Of a DNA stretch of 64,000 nt, positions 36,758 through 48,309 are shown in pieces. The position numbers and the translations under genes were made by a program. A model generated the notes under the pieces. That model made no database searches. It was not told the DNA's origin and saw only the letters and a program-made list of their open reading frames with translations. This stretch comes from Cylindrobasidium torrendii FP15055 ss-10 (taxonomy: Eukaryota > Basidiomycota > Agaricomycetes > Agaricales > Physalacriaceae): contig KN880548.1 in the NCBI GenBank assembly GCA_000934385.1, forward strand, positions 1 to 64,000. Reading direction: 5' to 3'. Every line of letters begins with the position of its first letter. Position 1 is the stretch's first letter.

Positions 36758-37421
36758 ATGGCTGGTACGAGCTTTTTCACGACGACCGACGCGGCGGACA
36801 GCAAACACTGACTTGTCTTAGGCACTAAGAGATCCGCTCCCGACTCCTCAGACCGCACAACGCGCTCGGCAAAGACAGCAAAGACAGACAACGGCTCGAG
36901 CCCAGCGAGCAAGGCAAAGAAGCCTGCCGCAAAGAAAGGCCCAAAGGTGTGTGTGTGACGGCGAAGAACAATGGGCATTGCGCTGACCTATCCCAGGCGA
37001 ACCTAACCTCGAAACAGTTCAAGGAAAAGGCGCTTCCCCTGCACCTCAACGTGACCCACACGCCACCCACCATTGCTGAGGACGCTGTTCCCGCCTCGGA
37101 AACCGACCCAGGCCATCTCGCGTCAGTTGCACTCGCCCCGTCTGTCTTCAGTGCAGGCAGCTACGGCTGGAAAGGCAGCCGCCGCCTGACCATCGAGGTG
37201 GACGGCGAGGACGGAAAAAAAGAAAAGGTCCAAGTTCAGCTAACGTACGTGCCATCTCGTTTCCAGTTTCCTATTTTCCTCAAACACATTGTAGTGTCAA
37301 TGCAACTGTCCTGGGAAGCAAGCCTCCGGCTGGCGCCAAGGCAAAGGAAGACGCGGACGAAGAGGAGGACGGAAAGGAAGACGGCAAGGAAGACGGATCT
37401 GCCGATGAAGGCGACGAGTGA
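36758..37421 (+). CDS. small charged hypothetical protein
   Basis: This gene is not recognised. Start ATG 36758; the second codons are split by an intron (GTACGA..CTTAG), giving MAGTKRSAPDSSD. A lysine/alanine-rich basic N-terminus follows (SKAKKPAAKKGPK). After a second intron (GTGTGT..CCCAG) comes a compact middle domain (LTSKQFKEKALPLHLNVTHT, then GSYGWKGSRRLTIEV, VQVQLTVNATVLGSK). The last exon ends in an acidic K/E/D-rich tail (EDADEEEDGKEDG...) with the stop at 37419–37421. About 160 residues. Opposite charge at the two ends suggests a chromatin or nucleic-acid-associated protein, but that is only compositional. Confidence 0.7.
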
Positions 37422-38062
37422 ACAAACACATTCGACCGAATAGGATTTTGCTTGGAATGTGGATTTCTATATACTGTGCTTGGATTTACGCCGTCATGCT
37501 ACTACTCTACGGTTGTTGTAATTGAAACTGCTGAAGCCTAGCCTTGTGAGCCTCGCCGAATAGTGCTAGAGCCATTTTGGGTAGGGATTCGAAGTGCCGA
37601 CCAAGTGTCCGGGTTTTGTACTGTCACACATGCCAATGCAGAATGCTTTCTCTGTAACCATCATGTCCTGCGGACCATGATCTCCTCGACTCACTTCAAA
37701 GCGCCCAAGGACTCCTTTCACTGCGCTGTGTGACTATAATCCTGCTTTCCCCGGCCACTTCGGGAGACAAGACGAGCTCCCGTCTCATCGATTCGTCTCC
37801 CACTACTGTTTCATTTTGCAGGATCTCGTGCCGCCAGAAGTCCAGCTTAGATGAGTAACGGAAGACTAAGGCTCATGGAATTAACCTCAAATCCGTCTCA
37901 CAATGAGATGTCCGCTTCATGGCAATGCTCGACTATGGGTGAGTAGTATCATTATTCATAAAAATACAAGATTGTCTACAGTGAGATGGGCGCTATGCAA
38001 GATTCGCTATTACTTTGAGGGGGTATGTATCATTCCTTGTGGTCTCGTCATCCTTGAATCCT
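37422..38062. other. convergent 3' region
   Basis: About 0.6 kb between converging genes. No supported coding frame. Confidence 0.4.
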
Positions 38063-39114
38063 TTACCAGTGACCGAGCTCGACGACACTGCGGTCAAACC
38101 CAATCTCGGTCCAGTACTCGAATCCACTGGTGGCACGGTCGTCCAGCCCTTGGAAGCCAACTTTTCCGTACACGAATCTCGCAGGGTTCGCAACACCAAC
38201 GAACAGAGCGATTTGGTTGAAGCCGTGCCCGAACAGACTAGAAGGTCCCTGGTTAGTTTGCTGTTCCTCCCAAACGGAAAACGGACTGACTATTTGCACA
38301 GCTTGATAACGAGCCTCTCCGCGCATCCTTTGCGCCTGAAGTTTCCGCTCGTGTACACTTTGGTGATAGTCGCCAGACCGTCGGCATTCCGAGTATACGC
38401 TGCAATGGATGCGACCTGTTTCTCGACAGTGTGCACCCACACCTGATGCTTCTCAATGAGGATAGCTGCTTCTCGTCGCGCTTGGTCGTGGGTAAGTGTA
38501 AACGGCGCGGACTCCGCTGCGAACGAGTAGCAAAGTCTTGCGACTTGGTCGAGGTCGGCAGGAGCTGCAAATCGCAGCTCGACACCAGGGTTCAGCGTAG
38601 GCGAACGCTTGCTGAGAGTCGAGAGGGTGCATACAGACAGCTTGGCGGCGTAGTATGGCTCGGTGCAGGTCCTGACGTTGGTGAGCCTACTCCAGACGGG
38701 GCAGAACGCATGACTGATGGCCGCAGGGGCAAAGATAGAGTAGATGCGCTTGACTGCGTTTGGAACAACAGACAAGAGGACTTGCGCGATGTGTTCCACA
38801 CGGGCGGTCAGTTGGCTTGGAGCATAGCATGAGAGCGGGTCCAGGGTCGCGGACGCGATGAAGAGTGGGTAGGTGGTTCCCATCTTGGTGGAGGTGAGTG
38901 ACGAGACGAACTCGAGCCCTGAGCTGTTGTAGAATAGGATCCAGGTTGGTGTCTCCCCAGGGAGCCTGTCACCCGACTTGCGATAGTCAAGTGCAATGGG
39001 TAAGATAATGTTGAAGTGCGCTGGGTCCCTACGAGCTGCACTCCAGAATTCGTCTGGGAGGGTAGCCGCGCTACGGTGTACGAAGTGTCTGTTGGCGGGG
39101 GCGATGGAAGGCAT
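38063..39114 (-). CDS. GNAT-family N-acetyltransferase
   Basis: This is an acetyl-CoA-dependent acyltransferase with a C-terminal GNAT domain. Start MPSIAPANRHFVHR. The N-terminal about 170 residues are not recognised and may form a degenerate first GNAT-like lobe. The GNAT domain begins VELRFAAPADLDQVARLC. It includes WVHTVEKQVASIAAYTR, ATITKVYTSGNFRRKGCAERL (the CoA-binding RxxGxA-type loop) and, after an intron (GTCAGT..TTCTAG), YLFGHGFNQIALFVGVANP, ending GYWTE-like YWTEIGFDR. About 330 residues. The acceptor substrate is unknown. A TATA element lies about 80 bp upstream. Confidence 0.82.
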
Positions 39115-39190
39115 GGGTGTTCAGATTTCTTTGTCTGAGAGATGTTTGGGGAGGTAGCTGAAGTGAGAAAGAGGTTGCTGGCGCGCTGTG

Positions 39191-39197
39191 CTTTATA
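39191..39197 (-). promoter_or_regulatory. TATA box of the GNAT gene
   Basis: TATAAAG on the minus strand, about 80 bp upstream of the ATG at 39114. Confidence 0.5.
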
Positions 39198-41329
39198 TAC
39201 CTGGCCTCTGTGGTATGTACGGAGCCGAAGTACTCGTACAGCTGCTTTCTCATTCGTGAAATTCAATGAGTCGCAACAAGAATCGGCTGTTGAACATGCG
39301 CGAATCGAAGCTGTTTTCCGTGAACGGAAATAGTGGGCATGTTGGTGCTGTTATATTCCTGTAGACCGACCCGACGCCCTGCGCGCTGGATCATGCGCGA
39401 GGGGGATGTAAGATAGCTCAAGACAGCCTGGGAATGACACAGTCGCGACAGAACCCGAGAGCAAAGCGCAATTACAGCAAACCGGATGGGACCGAAAGTC
39501 CATCGTGACGATCTGCCGATTGGTGAACGCTGAGATTCTGGAAAGAAAACTATTTCCCAATGAGGCTGAGGAAGAATCAATGGAATTGATCACGTGGTGT
39601 GACTTCTTGTAGTGGGTCCAAAATCCAAGCGTATCCGCCGCCGAAGCACGAAGCCTACAGCTCGAAAATTAAAATGCGCGGAATACAACAATGCTTGAGT
39701 TGTATGCTGTGCGGTTGCGTGCTAGTAGATGGAGGATCAAGCGGTCTACTTATCACGGTCGGGGTCGTTCAAGCATTGTGCAATTCTTCGACAGCATTGT
39801 TAGCTAGTCACGGAGTATTACCTCTTTCTCTCCCAAAGAGTTGTTCGCATTTGAATTAGATCATCATCTGAACATGTGGACTATTAGGGCTTTGTGTCTG
39901 AGTAGATGTGCTTAGTCCACCATAGCATTTCCAGCTCACACGCGTGATTTCTCATTTTCATAGGTTCGCTAAATGTTGCTGTATCGATCCTCGGATAATG
40001 AACACCATGGTCAACAACCCTCCGTTATTGCAGGATCGTGGTCTGTTCTTCGACGGGTCTGAACGCGTTCCATTGGAAGACCTACTCAGCACGGATACTC
40101 AGAGTCTGAGGAATGACCACGTTCTCTGACTCGAGCACAAGCTCCTGCGCATACGGCGCCTAAACTTGGGCGCTTATTTGTCGTTGCACAGCTGGGGCTT
40201 ATATTTTGTGCTTTTCTCAAAAACCTTGGAGTCAACGGGTGAGTCTCAGAATTCGAGTGCACACAGCTCAAATGAGATGAGGGTGATCATGATTCGGGTT
40301 CATAGCCTACTATGTGGCGTGTGATACCATTAGCTAGTCGGGTGAGATGGAGCGCAAGGCCGCAGCGCAGCCATATCAGTCAAGCCTCAATGTGCACTCA
40401 CAGCTTAATAGAGACAGTAGCTCATCGCCAGGCCTGTCCTGAATATTATTGCTAAGCAGTACTTGGCATCATGGCGATGGTAACCGTTTTCAGTGTAACA
40501 CCTTTTGTGCGGGCATTTGGTCTCAAGAGACTATGCCCCGAATATATGCTCTTTTAGGGTGCTATAATGCAGGATCTCGTGCACATCATTGGCCACCAAA
40601 GCTGACATGGCCATTGATACTGACCCTGCAATGCGTACCACTACTCAATAGTACATACGGCTGGCCCTACCTGGAGTCTGACCATAGACAGCATAGAATA
40701 TCAACTTAGTTCTCACCGACTCACATCGGCACCCTTTCCAGGTATAGCTCAGCCGCTTCCCAACGACTCCGTCACTGCTACGGAATAGTACAAGCCGTAG
40801 TATTTACATTCGCAAGATCCACCACCTAATACCCTCGTTACTCAGGACGAATAACAGAATCTTACAGGAACTTAGGATTAAATGGCCCATCGGTGACTCA
40901 AAGCGCGAACTTAGCCATTTAGGGAAGACAACAAACAATTGAATGTAACATTGTTCTGAGTCAGACTCGGCACCAAAGACGGACCCACAAAATTTGGGCG
41001 TCCACCCCAGACTGGAGATCAGAGTTGTAAGTCGTGAGCATGGTCTTGGAGTGCTAGATGTCAGTTCATCCCACGGTGGCTCGGAGAGAATTCGCTACTT
41101 CGCGATGCGGATTCCCTCGAAGCATAGCCATCAGAACATCCTACGGGCTCAGAACATGCCGAAAACATATCCGTAAGAATAATCAGTAGCCATAGACCCT
41201 GTGTATAAGCATAGGCGACATCATTATAGTAACTCATGTAGGGTATAAGAGTATTGTGTATAGCACAGTTCGCAGTCCCTTGCTGTCCATCATCCGCCGC
41301 CAAATAGTATGTGTATTACTGCGCCGCGT
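39198..41329. other. longest gene-free stretch in the window
   Basis: About 2.1 kb with no frame over about 100 codons, no repeats that I can see, no tRNA and no transposon ends. It is AT-richer than the surrounding coding DNA. It could hold a non-coding RNA or a decayed element, but nothing in the sequence supports a specific call. Confidence 0.35.
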
Positions 41330-42675
41330 CTACCTGTCCTTCTCTACCTCCAACAGCTCCTTCGCCAGCCGCGCGAGCATTTCGTCTGACTTTGGGTTCC
41401 GAGGGAACGAGCGGCCATCGCCAGGACTCGCACCGCCGCCAAATAACCGGACGAGCCAGCCGTATGGATGTGTCCATCCCAAAGCCTGCTTAGCGTTTTG
41501 TTTCCATCCGATGTCGTACAGCAGGATCTCGCGATGGGCATCCTTGACTAGCCGGCGCTGCTGGTACGATAGCTCGTGCTCCATAGGTGGGTCCGAGAGT
41601 TTGTGGCCAGAGTGAGGAAGTGGAGGCAGGTGCCGCAGGAGCAGGAACGGCGACAGACTCTCGAGCGTTGTTTGGTTCGTGAAGGTGAGGTAGAGGTGGT
41701 ATACGAAGAACGAGCCGATGACAATGGTGAATATGACGCCCATGAAGAAGAGGAAGATTTCATGCATGGGGAGGGTGACATCCTGCAACAGTGGTGAGTG
41801 ATGTACCAAGAGGGAAGCACAGGCAAACGCACGACTTCGAAGGGGTTGCGGAAAGCATAGAGCACAGCGTTGGCTGAAAGCACAGCAAGATAGGCAGCAA
41901 ACAGGGTGATGCATAGCAGGAAGTGAAGGAAGGCCGGGTATGTCCTATGCCCGATACAATTGTGCCCAATCCATGGGCAGTGATGGTCTGCAAATATCAG
42001 AACATATCCACCTGTTGATGCTGAGCCGCGTACCCATCTTTAGTACACAGCGCCCACAGTAGGTACAGTGGTGGGTTCGTTCTGGTTTGGGGGCCTGTGC
42101 ATGCGTAAGCCGAGTTCACGAGAATGGCTGGGATAATTACCCAGCATTTTCGACACCACATCCCGGGAGCGGAGAAATCAAAGTCGTATTTGAGTGCGTC
42201 TGTAAGGCCAATGGTTTCGCCGTTGCCGTCGTCGTCTAGCCCAGTTTCTGGCAGTTCAGGTGGACCGGGGTCGCGAGCGGCGCATATTATCAGCGAAGTG
42301 AAGATCATAAAGGTGAGGGCATAGGTGGAGGCCAGGTGTACAACAAATGTGAGTGGTGAGGCGAGGGTGACTAAATGATGCTTGACAAGTACAAGGAGGA
42401 GGGATGGGTGGGGCGATAATATGAGAGATATGGTTGCTTTGATTGGTGAGTTTTTAATAATGTTAATTAACGTTGTCAAGCGCACCAAGAAGGGGCAGGT
42501 ATTGGTACCATCGTTTTCGCGGTGGCTCGTCGGGCTCAGAGGCATGGATGTACGTCGTCGAGTCCGTGGTGGGCGATCTTCTGTGGAGAGGAGAGCCCAT
42601 GGCAGAGGCGCATTCCACTGCTGGGCAGTGGGAGCAGGAGAGCAAAGCGTAACTGCTGCCGACCGAACGGATCAT
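41330..42675 (-). CDS. DHHC-type protein S-palmitoyltransferase
   Basis: This is an integral-membrane enzyme that palmitoylates cysteines. After an N-terminal polar segment, RKRWYQYLPLL is joined by a 49-bp intron (GTGCGC..TCAAAG) to ATISLILSPHPSLLLVLV (TM1), followed by TM2 and the ARDPGPPELP motif. Two more introns assemble the DHHC cysteine-rich domain: MWCRKCWAPKPERTHHC, then TYCGRCVLKMDHHCPWIGHN with the catalytic Cys. TM3 and TM4 follow, then a TTxE-like element (NQTTLESL) and a long cytosolic tail ending LLEVEKDR. All zinc and catalytic residues are intact. The start is uncertain: ATG at 42675 or MGSPLHRR at about 42600. Confidence 0.9.
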
Positions 42676-42747
42676 TGGGATCGCTGGCCGGATGGGTCAC
42701 TCTGCTCACGCTATCATCTGCTGCGCCACAGTCAGTCCTCTTCTCTC

Positions 42748-42754
42748 TATAAAT
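42748..42754 (+). promoter_or_regulatory. TATA box of the phosducin-like gene
   Basis: TATAAAT lies 45 bp upstream of the ATG at 42793. Confidence 0.55.
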
Positions 42755-42792
42755 GCGGGCGCTCCTCATCCTCATCGGCCTCAGAAATCACA

Positions 42793-43770
42793 ATGGCCAT
42801 TAACGTAGACGAAGACACCGAATTGTGCGTCCCATTTTGCCCGATACATGACTCTGTCTGACCGCCATCCAGCAATGATGCCCTTCGTCGGTACGGTATC
42901 ATCGGGCCCAAGGAGGAGGCGCCTCGGACGCCATCCCCGCCTCCGTCACCGACGCTGGAAGACGTAATGCACGGCATGACATCCAAGGAAATCCGGCAGC
43001 TGGCCGAAAGCGCACGAGACGACGACACTGAGCGCAAGATCAATGCATTTCAGCGGCAGCGACAGGCGGAAGAGCGCAAAGCCGACAAAAAGGCGCGATT
43101 TGGACGCGTATATCCCATCGGACGCGATGATTACACCCGTGAAGTCACCGAGGCAAGTGCAGTGGATGAGCAGGATGATACAGAGGCCAAGGGCACAGGC
43201 GTCGTGTGTTTCTTGTACAAGGATGGGTGCGTTGCAGTATGTCAGCTTTTTAATTCAACTCATCTCCTGCCTGTAGTTTGCCTCGCAGCGAACGCACCTT
43301 TTCTCATATTCGTGCGCTTGCAACCAAATATCCCCGCACCAAATTCGTCTCCATTGTCGGCGACAAGTGCATCCCCAATCTACCAGACTCACGCGTGCCC
43401 ATGATTATCATTTACCGCAAGGGGGAGATACGCAACCAGATTATTGCGTGGGGCTCAGACCGAGAACGTCGGCAAGAAGGTGCGTAGCTCACAATGTTGT
43501 CCCCAACACCCTCTCAGACCTGTGGTAGAACTCGAAGCGATCCTCATGATGACTGGAGGCATTGATCTTCCCGAGGTCCCCCAGGAGGCGGATAGGAAGC
43601 GTGACGAGGATGAGGATGAGGACGACTCTGATTTCGAGGAAGACTCCAAACCAGACGCTTCGTCTCGAATGCGCTCGGCAGAGACGTCAACAAATGGCAG
43701 AGGACCCAAAAATATACGGCGTAAAGCAGAGGACGACGATGGCGATTCGGACTTTGAGTTTGACTTGTAG
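42793..43770 (+). CDS. phosducin-like protein (PhLP2/PDCL3 type)
   Basis: This is a thioredoxin-fold co-chaperone that works with the CCT chaperonin in folding actin, tubulin or G-beta. Start MAINVDEDTEFNDALRRYGI. An N-terminal helical region follows (MTSKEIRQLAESARDD, INAFQRQRQAEER). The thioredoxin-like domain includes VVCFLYKDG and, after an intron (GTGCGT..CTGTAG), LPRSERTFSHIRALATKYP, then FVSIVGDKCIPNLPDSRVP (the hallmark K-C-I-P-N of the family) and PMIIIYRKGEI. A last intron leads to ELEAILMMTGGI and an acidic tail ending DSDFEFDL. About 235 residues; complete. Confidence 0.9.
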
Positions 43771-44585
43771 TGTAGGCATTGAATCAAATGTTGTATTTGT
43801 ACTTCAAAACATCCAGCCGTCTCAAGCCTCTTCATAAGGATGCCTTTTCCCCCAGTATGCTCAGCGGTCTCGGCATTCGTGCATATCCTGTTCTGTCATG
43901 AGCAAGCAAGGCAACCATTAGACAATGCTTGACCGTAACGGTATAATGACAGCATTGACTCCTGGAATAATCGTCTAGTTTTCCTGCATCACAAAGTGAA
44001 CAAGTAATGAGTAATATTCTACATGGTGACTACAAACGCGAATTCCCGCTTTTAAAGCTTCTCTGCCAGCTGCCGGCCAATCATTTCGGCACTGGCGGCA
44101 CAGCGGCAAGATGGCATTGTCCAAATCCTGCCTTGTGCCTTCATCTGCTAAGATTATCTTTGAAAGCCTTGGGTCCCAATGCGCCGAGTACGAGACGTTG
44201 ATACGCCACCAGTCTGCTTAAGCCTTTGTCACTCCAAGGGAACAATGTTGCCGCTCTTCCGACAACATGCATGACAAGTCGATGTCTTTGTCCCTCATCC
44301 AGCACGCCCAACTTGTGTGAGTTCACTCCCCTCTTCTTGGATGTCTTCTAACGTGAAAACATCAGTTCACTTTTTACCATAGCCGTCCCGGTCTAATCGA
44401 ATCTCTGTCTAAGCCTCGACGATCCCCACCTCTGCACATTCTAATCATCAAGAGCCCTTTTGTTTCTTACATTCATCATGCGTCCTTTTGTTTGATGTTT
44501 CGTCCGATTGCATGCCGTTGTTTTGTACTGCGTACTTTGTCTGTCCGAAGGTCCAGTGCACAGATTGCTTTGTTTGTTGGCCACT
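43771..44585. other. gene-free stretch
   Basis: About 0.8 kb between two plus-strand genes; no supported feature. Confidence 0.4.
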
Positions 44586-44592
44586 TATAAAT
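44586..44592 (+). promoter_or_regulatory. TATA box
   Basis: TATAAAT lies about 90 bp upstream of the proposed ATG at 44680. Confidence 0.5.
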
Positions 44593-44679
44593 GGCCCCAT
44601 CCATGGACAACGCCCATTTCTTTCGCATTTCCCCCCACCATTCACAGAGTCTCTCAATCCATTCACATAAATCACGAAA

Positions 44680-45903
44680 ATGGTATCACAACGGTATGTC
44701 CAGAGCGCGTTTGTTGAGGATGGAATGATGTATATACCGAACGAACCTTAGCACCATGAAGCAGCCTCCCGTCCCTATTTCCCTCAACGGCGAGGTTTGC
44801 AACACCTCCTCAGTTTCTGCCAAATCCCAGCCAGAGTATGTCTTGTTTAGTTCCACAATTTTCCCGGTGCCAACGGTGGTAGACCTCAGGCGCGCCGAAA
44901 CCCAAAGAGTTCTATCCTCAAGCGCAAGCGCGGCGATTCAGTGTCCTCAGAATCGCCAATTGCGAGGAAGAAAAAGGCGGGCACAGCGGAAGACCTGGAC
45001 ATCATTGCGGAATCTGCGCCTTCTTGGACACTCTCTAGCGCGCAAATCGCAGCAAGTCCTGGTTCAGCCGTCGAAAAGCGAGTCTACAGCCACGCCGAAC
45101 CTCACATTGCCATTAACCCTACCTCTGACACCAGTTACAGACCACCAACCATCAATCCGGCTGGCATTGAACGATTCCGGTCTATTGTGCACATCAACGA
45201 TACCGAACTGAAGCACGGCATAACATACGTTCATGCGGTCAATTTCTTCAAAACATACGATGGCCCCTTGCCTTTTTCCAACGAGGACTACGTCGCCCTC
45301 CGGAAGCATGGACGTGCACTCCAGGACGGCGCGACCGAACTTCCTCCCCTGCCGGCACACCTTCGCAAGTACGCTGGCGAGAAGCTCTATATCAAGCGTG
45401 TCTCCAAGCACGACGAGATCCACTATGGTGGCACAGACATGCAGGAGAATAACCGACTGCTCGCTGCACTTGGCGCGTCGACCGTCGGGAATGAGACCAA
45501 GTGCGAGGACGAATACTTGTACCAGTCGAATCGCCCAATGGCTGCAGAGGAAGAAGACAAGGACCCTCTCAACGGCCCTGTGAGGCGCGTTGGCGGCGTG
45601 CGTCTCGTATTTGTTGGGGAGCTCCTCTACATCATGCACGTACTCGTCTATGGGGCGCGCTTCATGGAGGATACCCGTATGAACTTGTGCATGTACGAGG
45701 GCTTGCCAAAGCAGTTCGTCGATGAGTGGATGGCGCATTGCTTGCACGCGGGTCTGTACTACAAAGAAAAGCGGTTCCCTGTACCAAGCTTGTACAGCAA
45801 TGAGGTTGCCAGTAAAAAGCATGCAGAATGGGTTGCTCGGAGGGCGGAGCGTGAGGCTGCTACTGAGGCTATACTTGCACGGATCGATGCTAGGTTCTCT
45901 TAA
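44680..45903 (+). CDS. hypothetical protein, about 370 residues
   Basis: This gene is not recognised. I place the start at ATG 44680 (MVSQR, context AAAATGG). Intron 1 (GTATGT..CTTAG, about 44694–44750) leads to TMKQPPVPISLNGEVC. Intron 2 (GTATGT..GGTAG, about 44837–44882) gives QPEPQARRNPKSSILKRKRG, the only junction that keeps the downstream frame. A basic NLS-like patch (KRKRG, ARKKKAG) precedes a structured region (GIERFRSIVHINDTELKHG, FFKTYDGPLPFSNEDY, RVGGVRLVFVGELLYIMHVL). The end is helical and charged (HAEWVARRAEREAATEAI). A 284-codon antisense frame overlaps it but lacks any support. Confidence 0.72.
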
Positions 45904-45980
45904 ACATGTTATAATCACGTAGTACGCAGTGCTAATGATTTAGACTATCTACCTACTACCGGCTATATCTCTCATCTATG

Positions 45981-45986
45981 AATAAA
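45981..45986 (+). terminator. possible poly(A) signal
   Basis: AATAAA, about 80 bp after the stop codon of the 44680–45903 gene. Confidence 0.45.
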
Positions 45987-46369
45987 AATTAGTTGTGATC
46001 ATTGACATGCTCGTGAGTTTCAGGTGTCTGGATAATAATGGCGACGATGATCGTGCTCCTCGACGGGTAGTGCCGAGCACACTCTTTCTGCGCCCATCAC
46101 CTCGAACTGTCTTGTATCTTGGACTCGGCTCGGACTGGGGCGCTAATTGGCGGCCTCGTGGGTCTCAATAGGATGCCAAAGTAGACGGTTTCTCTCTCCT
46201 AGTCTTGTCAAGTCAAAGCGATCATCACGATACATACAATAAAGTTATTCTTTGTTTTTGCTGGTCTCATTGTCTCCGTAGACTCTGTCACTGGGCCTTT
46301 TCCTTTCGTCAACTACTTGAATAGGTGCTGGCGCCATCGTGGATGACCTTTGTCCGGGCCCATCCTTCT
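45987..46369. other. short intergenic region
   Basis: Intergenic region upstream of the first tandem paralog. Nothing else was seen. Confidence 0.4.
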
Positions 46370-46376
46370 TATAAAA
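46370..46376 (+). promoter_or_regulatory. TATA box of tandem paralog A
   Basis: TATAAAA lies about 85 bp upstream of the ATG at 46457. Confidence 0.55.
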
Positions 46377-46456
46377 GGGCGGACTCCCTTCGACGTAAAG
46401 AACCATACTTAGGTCCCTCATCCCAGACCACACACCACTACCAACACCTTTCAATC

Positions 46457-47107
46457 ATGAACGGCTCCCTACCTCCACTCGTCGCGCAAAGAAATGGCGG
46501 TCTACCTCCAATCACCGCAAGGATGGCCTTCCACGACCACGTTCACAACGGTGCGAATTCAGAATACACCACAGATACCTGGGACGACCTCTCCGAAGCC
46601 GAAAAGGTGGAATTCCTCCACGTCGCTGAAACATATCTTCTCCTTAACCCTGTCAAGGCGCTCAAGGAAGCCTTTGCATGCCTTTGCATGGACAACCCTA
46701 TCATATCCATGCAGGATTACACGTGGATAGAGGAAACAATTTTTTCTGCGCTACCGGATCATGGAATTTTAGTCCGTCAGATTGTGACCGCTGCCAAAGG
46801 AATTCAAAGGGCCCGTCCGTCGAACGCTCAAGTCTATCCCGCCGGGGGAGTGGCACCAATCATTCCTCTTTGCGAAGACGATTTCCCACTGGCAATAACC
46901 CGCTTCCAGACGCAAGGCCATCCCGTGATGATGCTGGGATACGCTGCAGAATACCTAGTCGCCGGGTACATCAGCGTGACGGAGTATTTGGCCGTAGAGA
47001 GTTCTGCTTTGACTTGCATTCGTTCATTCTGCGAGCCTTGCGAGGCAGATATTATTCTCTGTTTGCTCTTGGAAAACGTATGGCTTATCAATGCATTCAG
47101 AGCCTAA
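46457..47107 (+). CDS. unknown protein, tandem paralog A (intronless)
   Basis: This is an unrecognised, single-exon gene of 216 residues. It starts MNGSLPPLVAQRNGGLPPIT. The N-terminal block ARMAFHDHVHNG...TWDDLSEAEKVEF has the spacing of a degenerate HMG box (aromatic/His start, W, LSEAEK), but the match is too weak to call. Then come VKALKEAFACLCMDNP, a conserved ITRFQTQGHPVMMLGYAAEY and a helical end LCLLLENVWLINAF. It is closely related in layout to the next gene (LPPIT, LSEAEK, GYAAEY, EYL, LLLENVWLI versus LLIENIGLI). No signal peptide and no transmembrane segment. Confidence 0.72.
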   Translation: MNGSLPPLVAQRNGGLPPITARMAFHDHVHNGANSEYTTDTWDDLSEAEKVEFLHVAETYLLLNPVKALKEAFACLCMDNPIISMQDYTWIEETIFSALPDHGILVRQIVTAAKGIQRARPSNAQVYPAGGVAPIIPLCEDDFPLAITRFQTQGHPVMMLGYAAEYLVAGYISVTEYLAVESSALTCIRSFCEPCEADIILCLLLENVWLINAFRA

Positions 47108-47555
47108 ACGGTAAAAAGCCGTCCTATGAGTATGCGTACATAATACGACTCACTGATTGGGGTGGATTATACGGACCATTAAGATAATGAAGTGGGGAGG
47201 CACTGTACCATTAACAATGTTATTGATTCTTGATTTACAAGCGCGTTGTCCTTCCATCGGTACAAGGTGCCAGAGCTTTTGCCTCGAACGAGTAACCGCG
47301 AAAGGTGTTTCGGACCGGCGTGCCGATTGGTTGGATCATAGTGTGCACTGATAGTCCCAAAGCTTATTGTGAATTTGCAGTTCTTTCCAATATCAGAATG
47401 CAACCCTGACAATAGATTCTCTTTCTGTTATTGTTGCCTTTGAATGTTGAGAAGATTTTAAGGCGCTTACTGACTATGGCTGTTTGTCAAAATTTCTGTG
47501 GCACCATCATATAAGAGTCGAACAAGACCCAGTGAAGAGAAATGCAACGCTCTGT

Positions 47556-48209
47556 ATGCCACACACCTCTCTGATGTTAGGCCCTTTACCTCCAATCACT
47601 GCCCAGATAGCGTTCTACAACTATGTCTGCCACGGTGGGAATCCCAACAAGTTCGCAATGGATCCCAGCCGCGCGAACGGCTCATGGGCTGGTCTCTCCG
47701 AAGCCGAAAAACTCAAGTGGCACTCGCTTTCACGATCCTATGTTCTGCACCAGCCAGTTGAAGCGCTGAAGGCTGCCTTCATATTTCTTCGCATGGATCA
47801 GCCATTCATTTCTAGAAAAGAATATGCATGCATAGAGGGTACCATCCTCTCGACCATGATGTTCGACTCCACCATTCGTAAAATACTAGCGGCTGCTGGC
47901 ACCATTCGACGGAGCACCTTGAATATAGACATAAGCCAATGTCGCGCAGAACTACCAGAGCCCAACTATGAGGAGGAGTTTCCCTTGGGCATTAGCAGTA
48001 TCCAGATACAAGCGCAGCCTATGATCGTGTGGGGATACGCTGCAGAGTACCTCATCAAGGGGACAATCAGCGAGAAGGAGTATTTGGTGGTGGAAAAGTT
48101 GGCTTTGACCGCCTTTTCGTCAAGCCTCAAGACCTCAGATATCATTCTTCGCTTGCTTATCGAAAATATAGGACTTATCAGGCCTCATAGCTCAGCGCAC
48201 AAGCGCTAA
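47556..48209 (+). CDS. unknown protein, tandem paralog B (intronless)
   Basis: This is the second copy of the family at 46457–47107, same strand, about 450 bp downstream. The first in-frame ATG is 47556 (MPHTSLMLGPLPPITAQIAF). It shares the same blocks in the same order: LPPITAQIAFYNYVCHGG, WAGLSEAEKLKWHS, VEALKAAFIFLRMDQPFIS, ISSIQIQAQPMIVWGYAAEY, SEKEYLVVEKLALTAF, LRLLIENIGLI. About 217 residues. The divergence between the copies is substantial, so the duplication is not recent. The function is unknown. Confidence 0.7.
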   Translation: MPHTSLMLGPLPPITAQIAFYNYVCHGGNPNKFAMDPSRANGSWAGLSEAEKLKWHSLSRSYVLHQPVEALKAAFIFLRMDQPFISRKEYACIEGTILSTMMFDSTIRKILAAAGTIRRSTLNIDISQCRAELPEPNYEEEFPLGISSIQIQAQPMIVWGYAAEYLIKGTISEKEYLVVEKLALTAFSSSLKTSDIILRLLIENIGLIRPHSSAHKR

Positions 48210-48309
48210 ACGATACATGTATGTCTGCAGTATACAGACTTGACCTTTCCACAATGTTACTTACTTTAATGACTTGAAATGACCATGGTACAGCGATTGA
48301 TAATCACCA

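Noticed and set aside
45064..45918. A 284-codon minus-strand frame opposite the 44680–45903 gene
   Set aside because: It is an antisense shadow: the plus-strand gene has a TATA box, two splice junctions that fix its frame and a poly(A) signal, while the antisense frame has no motif or promoter.
47484..47555. Extended N-terminus of tandem paralog B
   Set aside because: The extension begins with TTG; the first in-frame ATG at 47556 matches the layout of paralog A better.
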